Shown here: piece after piece, positions 50,019-62,091 of the stretch
Numbering within the stretch: the stretch's first letter is position 1
Layout: each line of letters opens with the position of its first letter
Assembly: GCF_963576615.1 (NCBI RefSeq)
Contig: NC_088711.1
Coordinates: 58,756,248-58,820,247, forward strand
Length of the DNA stretch: 64,000 bases
From: Watersipora subatra
Taxonomy: Eukaryota; Bryozoa; Gymnolaemata; Cheilostomatida; Watersiporidae
Direction: 5' to 3'
Position numbers and translations under genes: made by a program
Notes under the pieces: generated by a model
The model's database searches: none
The model's input: the letters and a program-made list of their open reading frames with translations, nothing else
Told to the model about the DNA's origin: nothing

Positions 50019-51869
50019 TGCTACATAACTGGTCAGTAGTCAGAACTACCAGCTTGCTTATAGAAAGCTTTTATTAGGAGTTGTCTGATCATTATTACAG
50101 TATGGCTTATAGATGTGAGTGATAGGTTTTGTGCAAAGGTTCATGAAACAGCCAACAAACTTTTGTTTACTTAGTTTACATGTAAAGCTTATGGACAGTG
50201 ACATTGTTTTGCAATATAGGATCCTGCGTAGCCCTGGAAAAGTCTTTGTTTATGAAACTTAGGCTAACATGGGTTTCTTTCCATTAAAAAAACATATTGA
50301 TTTAATTGAATGTGACGTCCAACAGTTTTTCATAATAGCAAAAAGTTTAACTATGGTCATACATACTACGCTGCCAACTGTGGTCTTTGATTTTCTTATT
50401 ACCTGAAGTCTTCCAAAAATTGCAAAAGTCTGATTTGCATATTACATATCACACAATGTTTTATAGAACTGTGTACAAAAGACAATTGAACAAATGTACG
50501 AAAATTTGGAGTTGCTACCTATTATGGTTGTTTGCATTAGTAAGATAATTCTGATCATTACAATATTTTCACCAGTATTTTTATAGTTACAAGTACATTA
50601 ACGCTACAAAAACGCATTGCTATTTTAGCAACATTATATAATATGTTGCATCTAGTGTATGTTGTTTGTTTAATTCGACAATTCGTAAAACAACTGAACA
50701 TTACTGATACTTTTCTTTGAACTATCTCAACAGACAAGCAACTAATGATTGCACAAAAAATTTGTTATTTTCTATTTATAAAAGAACTATAAGCTGGTTG
50801 CTTCATGTTGTCTTTGTGGAAGTTGTGTTCACTTGAACTATTCATACATAAATACAGTACACATGAATGTGTTGCTGATATACTATATGCACAACATCAC
50901 TGTTGTTGTTCCTGGCAGCTGGCAGCAACTAGTTTGGTGAAAAGAGCGTATAGAAATTGAAAAAACCACAAAGTAATTTTAGTGACTTTAGGAGGAGGTA
51001 CAGCAAAATATGAGACCAGATTGCTTCGACATTGAAGAAAGGCTATGCCTGATTTTCTCAAGACAAGCGTATGATAGAATAATTTATAATGATATAAACT
51101 GCCGTGGAAACAGCAAAAAACTGTCGCTAGCATGCGTGAAAAGTAAAAATAGCCGTCAAGTTAATCTGACAGATTTGGATTGAAATTTGCTGCACTCAGT
51201 AAAAAGCATGCAGGACAATATTAAGTTTTTCATTTTTCGAAGCAAGTTTTGTAACTCCGTTTAGAGTGAAACACGGTTTAAAGTAAAGCAACTAAAATCT
51301 AATGACTATGGGCTGAATTAATCAGTAATGTTTGGTAAAGCTCCCTGAACTTTTTAAGTTTGCGATTATGTCATGTTAGTCAATCTCGGTTGATGAGCCT
51401 CTGCCTATTTTGATTTCTCTGCAGCAGCTGTTACTGTGGATTGCATATTTGAAATTCCACTTTCTCAGCATGATTTCAACCACCAGATGGTCATAGCCTG
51501 GTAAGACTTCCAGCACCCAGGTGTTCGAATAATATATTATCTTTAGCCTGCATCACTAGTCATGCAAATGCCATGTCTCTGCTATCTTATCACCTTAATG
51601 AACAATATTTGCCTAGATCATAGAAAACACCTCAGTGTTTGCCATCGTCAGATAGCAAGGTTTATCACTCTTAATTGACAGTGTGAAATGGCAAACTTTC
51701 TTGGGTTAGCTACTTCAAGTGTTGACTCTAATTGAACACTGGCAAACAAAGCCACTCGCAAGAAATACAAACTAACAAATACTTGATCACATGACCTGGC
51801 TTCTAATGGCTGCTTGTGAAGATGAACTTCTCCAAAGATTTTAATACTTTGTGTCAGAATGTATCAGTC

Positions 51870-51985
51870 TTTTCCTATAATTTGCGATTGTTCATAATGT
51901 TTGAGGTGAACTGACTACCAGAATGTTTCAAGATTAAAATCGACAAAACTTGATTGCAGTTAAAACGCTCAGCAAAAGTACATGC
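51870..51985 (+). mobile_element. Partial MITE end
   Basis: GTTTGAGGTGAACTGACTAC, then AAGATTAAAATCGACAAAAC and TTGATTGCAGTTAAAACGCTC match the inner half of the terminal repeat of the MITEs at 17216 and 56725. The outermost TIR is absent. Confidence 0.55.
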
Positions 51986-53458
51986 AACATGTATTGTTAT
52001 ATTGTCATCAATATATACACTAGTATATATTGTCTTCATATACATCAATACTATTATATTGCTTATATACACCTGTACAGCTACAACCTGTCAGAATTGA
52101 CAAAAGTATCGCCCTTATGATTAATAACCAAAATTAAGAAGTTGCATTATTTATTTTAATAAAAGAGCTCATGAGATAGGAAAGATGCCGACTGACAGCA
52201 TTTGCGTATTTCAATGTGATAAATCTCACACTGTCATTACATATGACTGAGGGATTCAGTTTGTACCATTTTCTGGTGACCGCGACTCGTCACCTGAACC
52301 ACTCTAGATAGCCTCCTTGGCCAGGTTGTTGATTAAGAATGTAGGCTATATATAGTGTAGCACAAATTGTAAAATACATAGATCAAAGTAGTAACATCTC
52401 CTTTAGACTGTGTTCTATAAAATAGACAACAACAAGTACCTATAGATTGTAGCTGTTGTATTTGGAATATTGTCATGGCCACGTGTGAGGAAAAATAATT
52501 CATGAACATGTCGATATAGTCTGTACTCTATTCATAAAACCAAAGTAAAATCATAGATTGATGCATATAGTCTAGTGAGCCATCATGATCCTGATTTGGC
52601 ATGTCACAGCAGGTGATCTTTAATTGAAACTTCTGCTGACATCTTCAAAAACTATCGCAGGTGGGAATTGTTTGATGAGAATCCAGTTCATGGAATTCTA
52701 ATTCCAAGCTTCCCACCAAATGTAAACACGCTATTGAGAGATAGGTTTGTGGAGTTCTAACTGCATGATGAATTCGACAGCTCTTTATTTAAAAGGAAAT
52801 GTTCTGTTAGCTTACATAGCCCAAAATCTTTCACCGACTTGCGTACCACTGTGATGGGCACTTGCTTTCCAATGGCAACAGCTTTAAGTCTAGAATGTTG
52901 ACTAGAAATCACCTGCTCTGGCCTGCCAAGCATTAGACCATCAGAATCAATCTATGATTTACATTAGTTTTATTGTTCGTTTCTTATTGGCTAATTCTAT
53001 TGCTGTTTGCCATTTAAAAAGATATTAAAATTATGTACATTAGCCATTTTTATGACTAATCAAAATAGGGAAGACACCTAAAGTAACTCTTTCAGCCATA
53101 TCTACCCAGCACAGGTATGACTGCGGAATGCTGGTGTGTCTAAGGTAATGTGAAAAGAGCCTCTGCCTCTCTAGTCATCCCCTTAACCATAAACACACTC
53201 CTCTACACAGAAACAAGGGTGCTATGAGTTTCTTACTCAGTTTCTTTCCTCTATTGCTAAAGAGTTGCATATCCCACCATCTAGTCATCAATCAGCATTA
53301 TAAAATTTAGTTGCTGAGTGATTAATAAAAACTGCATAATTTCATCACTTTTTGTTGAGCGAGTATGTGCAATGGCCATGAGCATTTAATAACATGTGAT
53401 CAGAAATAAAACTTGCACCAAGAACTGAGAGCCTGCCTAAAGAAGTAGCTAATGTGAA

Positions 53459-53582
53459 CTCACATGCTGCTCTTTCATAACTCTACAAACTCACATGCTG
53501 CGCTTTCATAATTGTACAAACTCACATGCTGCGCTTTCATAATTGTACAAACTCACATGCTGCGCTTTCATAACTGTACAGC
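53459..53582 (+). repeat. 31-bp tandem repeat x4
   Basis: CTCACATGCTGCGCTTTCAT followed by AATTGTACAAA repeats four times; the two middle units are identical. Confidence 0.85.
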
Positions 53583-54959
53583 ATAAACCATTTTAATATA
53601 ACTTTTTGATTGCGCAACAGTAATTAGTTTCATTAATTTTGACTGATATCAGACTTTTTAAAGTTTGAAATATCTACTAAAGCCTTGTTTATCTTGTAGG
53701 AGCACAACAATAATATCGTTTGATGTTTTCAATAACCATTTTAATTGATTGTAAATGTTTTGCCAGAGCCAACAAATTTAATGTTTTTTTTCCAATCTCA
53801 AATGTCTCGTACTTCATCTGTATAAGGATTTTCAAATGACAACCCTTGAAATTGTTAAATTGAATTTGAATGAGGCATCTGATCTTTCTTGATATTTTAT
53901 AAGTAGGTAAAAATAGCATCACACTCTCATAGTCATGAATAAGATATAGCTCGACAAAACCTTATCACGTAATGTCCCATTTAGGGACATGCTCCAGTTC
54001 TTAACTCTTGTGATACCCGTTTGATATTACACTTCATACCTGATGACTTTGAAGGTAGCTTTTTGTAGCTATTGCATCTTATAACTATGGAAAACTGTAC
54101 CTATGAGAAGCTAAAACTGTTTATGGTTGTATAAATCTATAGATTTATATAGCTATAAAAATCAAAATTTCTTCGTAATTATGGTTAGGTAAAAGCTTTT
54201 CATAGCTGTAAAACACTTTAGTGGTTACAGCTACAGTTTTCTATGACTATATAAAGCTATAGCTTATCATAGCTATGAAAGCTACAGCTTTATATTTCTG
54301 TAGCTGTTTATAGCTACAGAAATAGTTTTTTATTTATTATAGCTTTTTATAGCACTGTTTTTAACAGTCCAACAGTTTTCTCTCACCCTTCCTTCAAATG
54401 AAGATAATTCACGCCTGTCGGCGAATTATGTTGTTCCGTGTCAGGAAGTTGCACCACCTTAAATATTTCAGTATATTTCACTCTTCCGTCTATAATTGTA
54501 CACTGTTTAACTAACAAAGTTTGGAAACTTAGGAAAATTAAATCTGACGGCGACATAAAAAGAAGTAAACGTAGTAATTACAATTTTCTTACCAAGGAAA
54601 TATGCTACAATACATTTGTACAATAAACTATGTATATACTTACTTATGTAGAAGTCTAGAGATATGACACACATCAGCGTCTCAGGAATTCATTTAGTCT
54701 TTTAATTAATATTAATGTTTTATTATATCGTAATTCGCATGAAACCCTGAGAATGCAGGGATCTAATCTCATTCCTTAGAGGTTTATAGAGGATTTTATA
54801 AAACAATTTAGATGTAGCTAAACGATGAACTTATTTCGTAGAAAAAAAAGGAAATGAGGCAAACTAATGTAACATGACTGAATCTTTTTGTCAGCGGAGT
54901 GTCCATGACTCTGGCAGCAGTCTAGCCAGAAAATAAACTCTTGCAAAAAATGAAATTTT

Positions 54960-55210
54960 AACCTGTTTAGTTATGTCAATTCTTTGAAATGTTTCCATGT
55001 ATATATGTATAAGTTTTTATTGGCACCAGCTATCATCAACAACCGTGATATTTCTCGTTACATGCCAAAAGAAAAATGAGAAGATAGAAATCAGGAACTA
55101 TTTAGTGAGTTGAACAGAAGTGTTTTAAAAGTTGATAATCTAATAGTATTGCGAAGGAGTTGGGATAGTGAATTGTACATTTTAGTAACAGAAAGTTTAT
55201 ACTGAATGTG
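54960..55210 (+). repeat. Dispersed repeat copy
   Basis: Contains GCCAAAAGAAAAATGAGAAG, AGAAATCAGGAACTATTTAG, and TTTTAAAAGTTGATAATCTA with AGTATTGCGAAGGAGTTGGG. The first part is shared with 57480-57610 and the second with 10370-10520. Confidence 0.5.
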
Positions 55211-55786
55211 AGTTGTTTGCCATAATTATTATTCTTTTAAAAACAAGCGCCACTAAACCTACCCCCTCCCTGACAATGCTACGAAATGCTGAATAATTTT
55301 AGGTTTGTAAGCTTTTTATAGTACATGTAGTTATATAATTATTGTTAGTACGCTTACTTATACCTGTAGTGTTGTCAATAGCACTGAATCAATCTATGTG
55401 CTGTTTATTTATCTTGTCAGCATATCTTCCTTAGGCAAGTGGTTCATTGTTTACTACTCCATGATGTCACCTTATCATTAATATATACTTCCTGTGATAG
55501 CACCACCAATATATACATAAGTGCTGCTCTGTGTTTGATAAAATATAATTATTCCTACCACCAGACCTACATGCTAGCTCTCTGCAGATATAGTAATTAA
55601 TTAGAACACAAGTATAACAATACCTATTTAAAGTTTTTACACAGAAGTCGATATACCAAACACGAATATCGATTATTCCATATTGAACTGTATTTGCCAA
55701 TACTGAAAATAATCGAATCACATGCTACAGAGCTTTTGTTGGAGATAAATAAATACATGCCAATCTTGTGCAGCCTTTACGATCAT

Positions 55787-55990
55787 GGTAGTACAGTCAA
55801 ACCCTACAGTAAGTAATGGTAGTACAGTCAAACTCTACAGTAAGTGCTGGTAGTGCAGTCAAACTCTACAGTAAGTGCTGGTAGTACATTCAAACCCTAC
55901 AGTAAGTGCTGGTAGTACATTCAAACCCTACAGTAAGTGCTGGTAGTACAGTCAAACCCTACAGTAAGTAATGGTAGTACATTCAAACCC
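55787..55990 (+). repeat. 31-bp tandem repeat, about 6-7 units
   Basis: GGTAGTACAGTCAAACCCTA followed by CAGTAAGTGCT, with ACATTC and AAGTAAT variants; the last unit decays into CCCCGACATACGATCGC. Confidence 0.85.
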
Positions 55991-56724
55991 CGACATACGA
56001 TCGCATGTCAAGGTATGGCTGTACGACTGTGTTCCATGTCTCACACAGCCAGTGATCAATCTCCCATGTTAGAGCTCATTAAACCAGTTTAAAATGGGTG
56101 AGAACTAAAAAAATATTGTTTGTTAGACAAAGCATCTTATCTCTGCAGGCCAACAAACAGTTACATGCATTATGGCCCGTACCGACACTGATGACCGATG
56201 ATTACAGCCATTATGGCCGTATAACATGTAAATACAGAGTGCCTTCCGTGATTGATATCATCGCCTTGTGGTTTCCTCATCAGTAATAAAAATTCATATT
56301 AGGAACATTATAATGTTATTACAGAATAAAGGCAAGATAGTCTGTATTAGGGTCTAATGTAATATCCTACGTTGCGTAACACCTCTTTGTTGTCCACGCT
56401 TCGCCTCTCTGTATACAGACATCTACCTGGACGTAAACAAGAGTCACAGATAACACTATTTTTTGTGTAAAGATTCAAACGATTTAACAGAACATTTGTT
56501 TAATTTTGTTCAATTAACCATAGTGCCACTAACTTCAGTGAAATGTGACAAATTTCAATGCCAAATCCGCAATCAACAGTTTCCCATAAACTAAATTAGT
56601 GCTAGTTGCACTGTTTGCATAGAGAAACTTGACAAACATAAATATTTGTTATCTGCCTCTGAATCTCATTTATAGAACATTCCGGCTTCCTTTTCAGTGA
56701 TAGAATATTAGTTTTCCATTTTAG

Positions 56725-57189
56725 TGATAAGGATGAACTTTTACAAAGTTATAATAGATTTTAACAGAAGGTATCAGTATTTTCTATCGTTTGAGATTTC
56801 TTTTTGATGTTTTATGTGATCTGACTGCCAGGACATTTTAAGATTAAAATCGAGAAGACTTGATCGTGGTTAAAAAAACTCAGATCAAGCAAAAGTGCGA
56901 TTACAACATCAATATTTGCAAACGGTCCGACAGTATAGAGGCCCATAACGCTGCAACTTCAGCGCAATGGCCGATATCAACTACAGCAACAATAACAACT
57001 AGTGACATCATTTTACATATATTTTTCTTCTGAGCGTTTTAATCGCATTAAAGTTTTGTTGATTTTAATCTTTTAATCTCAGGTCTTTTTATCTCAGATC
57101 ACCTCGAACATCAAAATAATCGCAAATTATAGAAAAACATGGATACTTTCTAATAAAATCTACTAAAATATTTTGCAAGTTCATCGTTA
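56725..57189. mobile_element. Second MITE copy, about 465 bp
   Basis: The left arm (GATGAACTTTTACAAAGTTA, TTTTAACAGAAGGTATCAGT, GTGATCTGACTGCCAGGACA) and the reverse complement of the right arm (GATGAACTTGCAAAATATTT, ATTAGAAAGTATCCATG, GAGGTGATCTGAG) pair as long imperfect TIRs. Length and order match the 463-bp copy at 17220. TTAA is seen on the right side (57190-57193); the left side reads TTAG, so one duplication has mutated. Confidence 0.65.
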
Positions 57190-57479
57190 TTAAATCAGTA
57201 GCAATAGTATGTCTATACTGTGTGCAATTTACTAATGAAGAATGGTCGCAGGTTTACCTGCTATGAAATGTTACTTTGACTGAGCTACAAAAAAACTGGT
57301 AAAAGATTTCTAAGATTATAGTAGGTAGTTATTTAAACCATTTATAACAAACTCCATCTGTATTGAGCGTAGAAGAAGCAATTCGGTTGAGATGTTTTGG
57401 ACTTTCATTACTTCTTTTCTTGTCTTAAACCAATCCTCCAACAGTAAATATTCCTGAGGGAACTATGAATAGTAGTCAC

Positions 57480-57610
57480 AATGACAGATATATATGTATA
57501 ACCTTCTATTGGCATTAGTATTCAGCAACAAGATGGTGTTTTTCATTATAAGCCAAAAGAGAAAAACAACAGCAAAGACAGAAATCAGGAATTATTGAGT
57601 GAGTTAAACA
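57480..57610 (+). repeat. Dispersed repeat copy
   Basis: ATATATGTATAACCTTCTAT, then CATTATAAGCCAAAAGAGAA and GACAGAAATCAGGAATTATT match 54990-55110 in order. The 3' half found at 10370 and 55120 is missing here. Confidence 0.45.
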
Positions 57611-57817
57611 GACTAACTCATGGTTAGTTATATGGCAAAGGAAATGCCACGCCCCAAGGATTAACGGTAAGGATTAATGTCTAAATTCAACCATCTATTA
57701 AAATTAATTTTAACTAGGCGATAAGCAATTATTGTTTTAGTCAAGGACAATTATTTACTATTTAAATTGTGCTTGCTAACAACCGAAATAATAACCTTTG
57801 TATGAATTTTTAAGAAA

Positions 57818-57871
57818 AACCATTTACATGCTACCGTAATATTAAAACATTACTGTAGCGTATAAATGGTT
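57818..57871. repeat. Hairpin with 23-bp arms
   Basis: AACCATTTACATGCTACCGT and ACTGTAGCGTATAAATGGTT pair with a few mismatches around an A-rich loop. It may be a very small foldback element. Confidence 0.5.
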
Positions 57872-58292
57872 AGCATATATTTCTTCTAATATTATAATAT
57901 TAGAATAGATTTTATATAAAACACATTCGTATCTTTACTTCAACTCATTAGAGGAACTACGATTAAAATATAAGCTCTCTCATTTAGATGCGAGTATCAC
58001 CGGGTTTTCATATTGATGTACAATTCTATTTTCAGCTGGAAGTTGAAAAATGAATTCACATGCTAACCTATTTGACCTTAACTTAACCTTACTTGCAAAA
58101 AGTGAGTATCTCTTCTCATTTTTGAAAGAATCGCAGGTAAGGTTTGGCACTGTCTCTAAATCGGCCAAATAGCAGAAGTTATTACCGCTAGTGCTAGTAC
58201 TAGTGCTAGTAGAGAGATCGTCAGGTGTGCCAATAGAGCATAAAAAATAAAGACATGAAGGATAATTTTAAAATGTTTTAAAGTGAATGATC

Positions 58293-58420
58293 AGTGTGGC
58301 TGGTAGCGTAGTGAACGGTGATTCTCACAATCATGGGCTCAAATCCCATGCAATGCATTCTTTTTTCCCAATCTCCAAAGGTGGCTTTGGAGAGACGGAC
58401 AAACACGGTTCCAATCACAG
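58293..58420 (+). mobile_element. SINE copy, plus strand
   Basis: tRNA-like head GTGTGGCTGGTAGCGTAGTG (A box TGGCTGGTAGCG region) and GGGCTCAAATCC as B box, then TTCTTTTTTCCCAATCTCC and the conserved tail GGTGGCTTTGGAGAGACGGA with CAAACACGG. It is the same family as 37216-37350 and 40571-40705. This copy gives the clearest view of the order head, T-rich linker, tail. Confidence 0.65.
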
Positions 58421-58486
58421 CAAAGATTATTTATCTGTTCCCTATAAATATATATAGCGTATTTGCTTAAACATAAACCTCGGACA

Positions 58487-58500
58487 CCCCCCCCCCCCCC
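58487..58500 (+). repeat. Poly-C run of 14
   Basis: An uninterrupted run of 14 C in an otherwise AT-rich region, after ACATAAACCTCGGACA. It may be a homopolymer assembly or sequencing weak spot. Confidence 0.8.
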
Positions 58501-58559
58501 GAATTAGATACTAATACACTTAGCCTGTGTATCAGACATCATATTTATCCCTATGATTA

Positions 58560-58660
58560 CTGGAAACATCAAATCAGATCACCTCAAACATCAAAAACAA
58601 TCACAAATGATAGAAAAGTACTGATACTTTCTGATAACATCTACTAAAAAAAATTGGGTT
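58560..58660 (-). mobile_element. Single MITE end
   Basis: CAGATCACCTCAAACATCAA, then ATGATAGAAAAGTACTGATA and CTTTCTGATAACATCTACTA match the right arm of the 17216 and 56725 MITEs. No partner arm is visible nearby, so it is a truncated copy. Confidence 0.55.
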
Positions 58661-59163
58661 TAGGTTAATATTTATAATATTTAGAAGGTTCAATAAGTGT
58701 TGTCAGTGACAAAGACTAACCATTCTAATATTTATGCAAATATCTTTCCTTCACCATCTCATGAAAATATGTAGAGTTCTCCATAAACATACATGAATTC
58801 CATAGACATACACAATACTGATACACAAACTATATAGCATGCACAAGAGCTCATGCCATTGTCTATGATTTATGATGTTGCCTATGGTCGACTATGAATC
58901 ATATATAACCAGTGTGGCTGTGAGGAGACCGGAAGAGTCCAATCACGAACCGCTTGGCTCATAAACTGTAGACAGATTATCATTATGGGTTATGTCATCA
59001 GGAGTGCTCTTTATAGGATTGATAAACAGTGTATGGGTGTTATTTTGAGCCGACCCATTCTTAGTAGTTTTTGTAGTAACACATTTTGCTAATTGATGAC
59101 AGATTGGAAGTCAATTTTGCTGTAGCCATTCACGTGTTTTTATCTTCAACTTGCTTGTAAGAC

Positions 59164-59287
59164 TTGACAGAAAATCTTGATGGTTTATCATTTTTGGTTG
59201 GTAAGGAGCACCTTTTTCATGTTCTGAAATTTATTCTTCCAAATTTGGATTTGCCTCCCTTGGCTCTAGCTAAGCAATTATGTTTAA
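59164..59287 (+). other. Coding-like stretch interrupted by transposon
   Basis: A plus-strand frame reads TENLDGLSFLVGKEHLFHVL, then KFILPNLDLPPLALAKQL, with no stop until the transposon's left end at 59288. Beyond the right end (63357 on) the frame does not obviously resume. The residues look more protein-like than neighbouring chance frames, but I recognise no family. It could be a decayed exon or part of an older mobile element. Confidence 0.25.
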
Positions 59288-59416
59288 AGGTTGACTTGCA
59301 ACAAAATTCACATTACAGTTATTTGGTATCAAAAGATTCGCCATGTCTTACTCTATTGTGTTGTAGGTGCCAAATATGTGGGAATGTGATTAAAAGCTCG
59401 TAAAAGCTAAAAACGA
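59288..59416 (+). repeat. Left terminal inverted repeat
   Basis: From AGGTTGACTTGCAACAAAAT through GCCAAATATGTGGGAATGTG to AAAGCTAAAAAC. It pairs with 63222-63352. The subterminal DNA (about 59460-59515) has a direct repeat of AAAACGGCTAAAATGTG. Confidence 0.9.
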
Positions 59417-59915
59417 ACAGAAAATCGCAGCCCCACGAGACCGCCCTAGTTTGGATTCGTTTTCCAAAACGGCTAAAATGTGACGTATGTGTGCTAAAAC
59501 GGCTAAAATGTGTGCGAGATAGTTTATGTTTACACTTTCATGCATCCTTATTCGTCGAACTATTTTCACAAATATACTTCACGCTTGCGATAAAAACCAT
59601 GTCTATTGTTCTTACGCGTCTATTTTATCGGCATCGTAATGCTGCAACTTTGAGCACTGATATCTCAAAACGTAGCATAAAAATATGTTTAATTTTTTAA
59701 GCTTAGCTTGAACGATTGCGTATCATCCTCTGATAAAAATGATGAGCCTTTTGGTCCGCTATGATGGTTGAAAAATGCTGTAGAAATTTTTCGCGCCATA
59801 TAGCGGGAATTGTAAGTCACATGATCAGATAATGTTAGTTTCAGTTCAAGTTTGATCTATCGCAAATAGCAAACACGCTTTCTCATATTAAACTTGTTTA
59901 TTTCAATTCGTCATC

Positions 59916-60143
59916 ATGACTAACGCGCCACATAGTGTTTGTGCAGCTGCCAAGCTGAGAAGCACCTTTTTTTTGGCCAAGAGCTGAGAAAAGACCAGAC
60001 CTTCACCGGGCGTGGAGCAACTGGGTGAAGCTGGATGTGACAAACTTTATTTATTCGCCTGCTTACTCTTACCTTTGTTTTCGCCAGTTCAAAGACGACA
60101 TGTTTTCTAACCTGTTTGAATACTCCACATATCACCAAAGCAC
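59916..60143 (+). pseudogene. Decayed THAP-like DNA-binding exon
   Basis: ATG at 59916 reads MTNAPHSVCAAAKLRSTFF, then hits a stop. A one-base shift within the T-run near 59966-59975 continues as FWPRAEKRPDLHRAWSNWV and later YSYLCFRQFKDDMF, followed by a GTGAGT donor at 60144. Spacing and the R..W and LC..(H)F..D.F landmarks fit a THAP zinc finger. The first Cys pair is incomplete and the zinc-binding His of C-x2-H is Gln. The phase at the donor does not fit the next exon (60533), so either an exon is missed or the gene is broken here. Confidence 0.5.
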
Positions 60144-60532
60144 GTGAGTAATTTATTTTATGAACTACTTGTATTAGTAGTTGTAACTCGGGTTATTTTC
60201 TAGTATTCTCCTAATAGTACTGTATTAATCTATATTTAATATAACAATATTAATGTCATTTAATTGTAATATTATATTATTAGTATTTTATCTTTTTAAT
60301 TACGTGTATTATTCTTATTATAATAACAAAACTAATTCATACTGCATATCTATCTGTAAAACGTAATATATTAATATATAATTGATAAAATAATGTTGTT
60401 TCACGATTAATTTCGCCAAATTTCTTAACCCCCACTCACTTATAGATATGTTATATAAAATAGTTATTGTCATTTTCTGGTATCATCGTTAATAGCATAT
60501 TAATATTATTATTTGATTATTATTAGTATTAG

Positions 60533-61948
60533 ATGATGAAGAGTTTGTGCCAACCACTGAAGACTGGGAAGAGTTTGAGCGCTATGTTGGCCAGCGTCAA
60601 ACGCTCTCCAATTACATGTAAGATAGAGCTGAACTAAACCAAACTTGACAAAATATAAAAAATATCCATAGAGTTATTACTCACATTTTATGTTTACAAT
60701 ATCATGGATTCTGATAGGGTTTTGTAAAATCTGTGTCATGATTGCATGGCTATATATTTATTCTTTTTCTGATCAAGCAAATATGATATAATAACAGGAA
60801 ATGATGTTGTACAAATCTTATTGCAAGTCAACTATTGTGTTGTGATTTCAGACCCGAATCCTCCTTCAAAGAGGAGAAAATAATAGTAAGTGTGACAGCA
60901 CTCCAGCGACTATTTCACTGTCACACCTGCGCCCTCCCCTGCTCATTCACGATGGTGCGAGAAGGCGGATGGGTAGAGTTCAAGGTTACATGTGCCTCCT
61001 GTCACCGATCGTACACTTGGGAAACAACTGCCAGGGTGAACAGAGCTCACGTCATCAACCCCCTGCTGGCAGCTGCATCACTCTTTTCTGGCGGATGCCT
61101 TATGCAGAACCTCCGTTTTCTGTCGCTCCTGAACATCGCAATACCAAGCCACAGCGTTTGCCTCTACCAACAAAGAGAATACTTACATGGTGTGAGTGTT
61201 AATATTTACTCATAAACTTGGAAAATGTGAGTAAAAGCTTGGCACACTAATTGAATAACAACATTTAGAAACAATTTTTTTCTTGAAATGAACATATGTC
61301 ATCCTTCAAGCAAAATATATTATAATTCAAAATTCTGATTCTTCATCATAATATAGCACAAAAAGGGGGAAGAGGATTCTACATTCTTAGACTAATGATA
61401 ATGATACAAATTAATCTTGTATAATGAAGTTTTACAATATTTTACAGTGTATTGCTGAGCAGTACACCCTGCATAACGAGGGATTGATGGCAGCAATCGA
61501 TTGGGAGCTTGATTTGGCAGGTGACGGTAGATGCGATAGTCCGGGGCATTGCGCACTATACAGAGCCTACACTATGATGGATCAGAGCTGTGGTTTAATA
61601 GTCAGCAGCCATCTTGTCAAGGTAAAACTTTGACAGTTTTTACTTCACAGCCTGACAAAAACCCAAATTTTTTAGTAGTTATCAATACATAAACATGAAG
61701 TTGCTCATCTAGCTAAATAGTTCATTCAAATAATGTGAAAGTAATTGTTGGTCGTAACTTTCTTTACTTTGCAGTCAACAGAGACCACCAGCTCTAACAC
61801 CATGGAGCTGGAAGGCTTCAAGCGATGCCAGTCCGATCTAATTCCCCACGGCCTGAGAGTGAGGTCCATTACAACGGATGTTGTTACAAAGGTTGTGTGC
61901 ATACTGCAAGCTTGTGTTTTGGCTTATGCCGCAAATTTGTCGCCGTGA
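60533..61948 (+). CDS. Kolobok-like transposase, truncated
   Basis: Exons 60533-60617, 60852-61191, 61448-61621 and 61775-61948 join in frame with good borders. An acidic start (DEEFVPTTEDWEEF) leads to a Cys pair region (FHCHTC, then VTCASCH: a C-x2-C...C-x2-C knuckle), then NPLLAAASLFSG and SVCLYQQREYL. The catalytic part begins AGDGRCDSPGHCALYRAYTM and continues with NTMELEGFKRC and SITTD. The first and second DDE aspartates are likely those in GDGRCD and TTD. After TTD the frame enters an inverted duplication and stops at 61946-61948, so the third acidic residue and the C-terminus are missing. These landmarks match a widespread uncharacterised metazoan transposase-like family. The true N-terminus is not seen. 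Confidence 0.75.
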
Positions 61949-62091
61949 GCGACGGCCTCTACCTGCATGCTTGGTGTCTAAGATTTGGGCTCTTTTCCCA
62001 CCAACGGATGGTGAAGAAGAGTTTGCAGACTTGCAAACAAGATTTGCGGCATAAACCAAAACACAAGATTGCGGTATGCACACAACCTTTT
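61888..62091. repeat. Inverted duplication, 50-bp arms
   Basis: The left arm 61888-61937 and right arm 62041-62091 are reverse complements with about three or four mismatches (core AAGGTTGTGTGCATAC and TTATGCCGCAAAT) around a spacer of about 103 bp. The right arm lies in exon 3 of the minus-strand zinc-domain gene; the left arm forms the last codons of the truncated transposase. Confidence 0.85.

Larger units (their letters stand above)
50020..55780. other. Gene-free region with repeats
   Basis: No exon is supported. Contents: a partial MITE end (51870-51985), a 31-bp tandem array (53459-53582), a TAGCTATA-rich low-complexity stretch at 54050-54350, and a dispersed repeat at 54960-55210. Short ORFs such as 53689-53922 and 55467-55721 (-) have no recognisable features. 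Confidence 0.5.
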
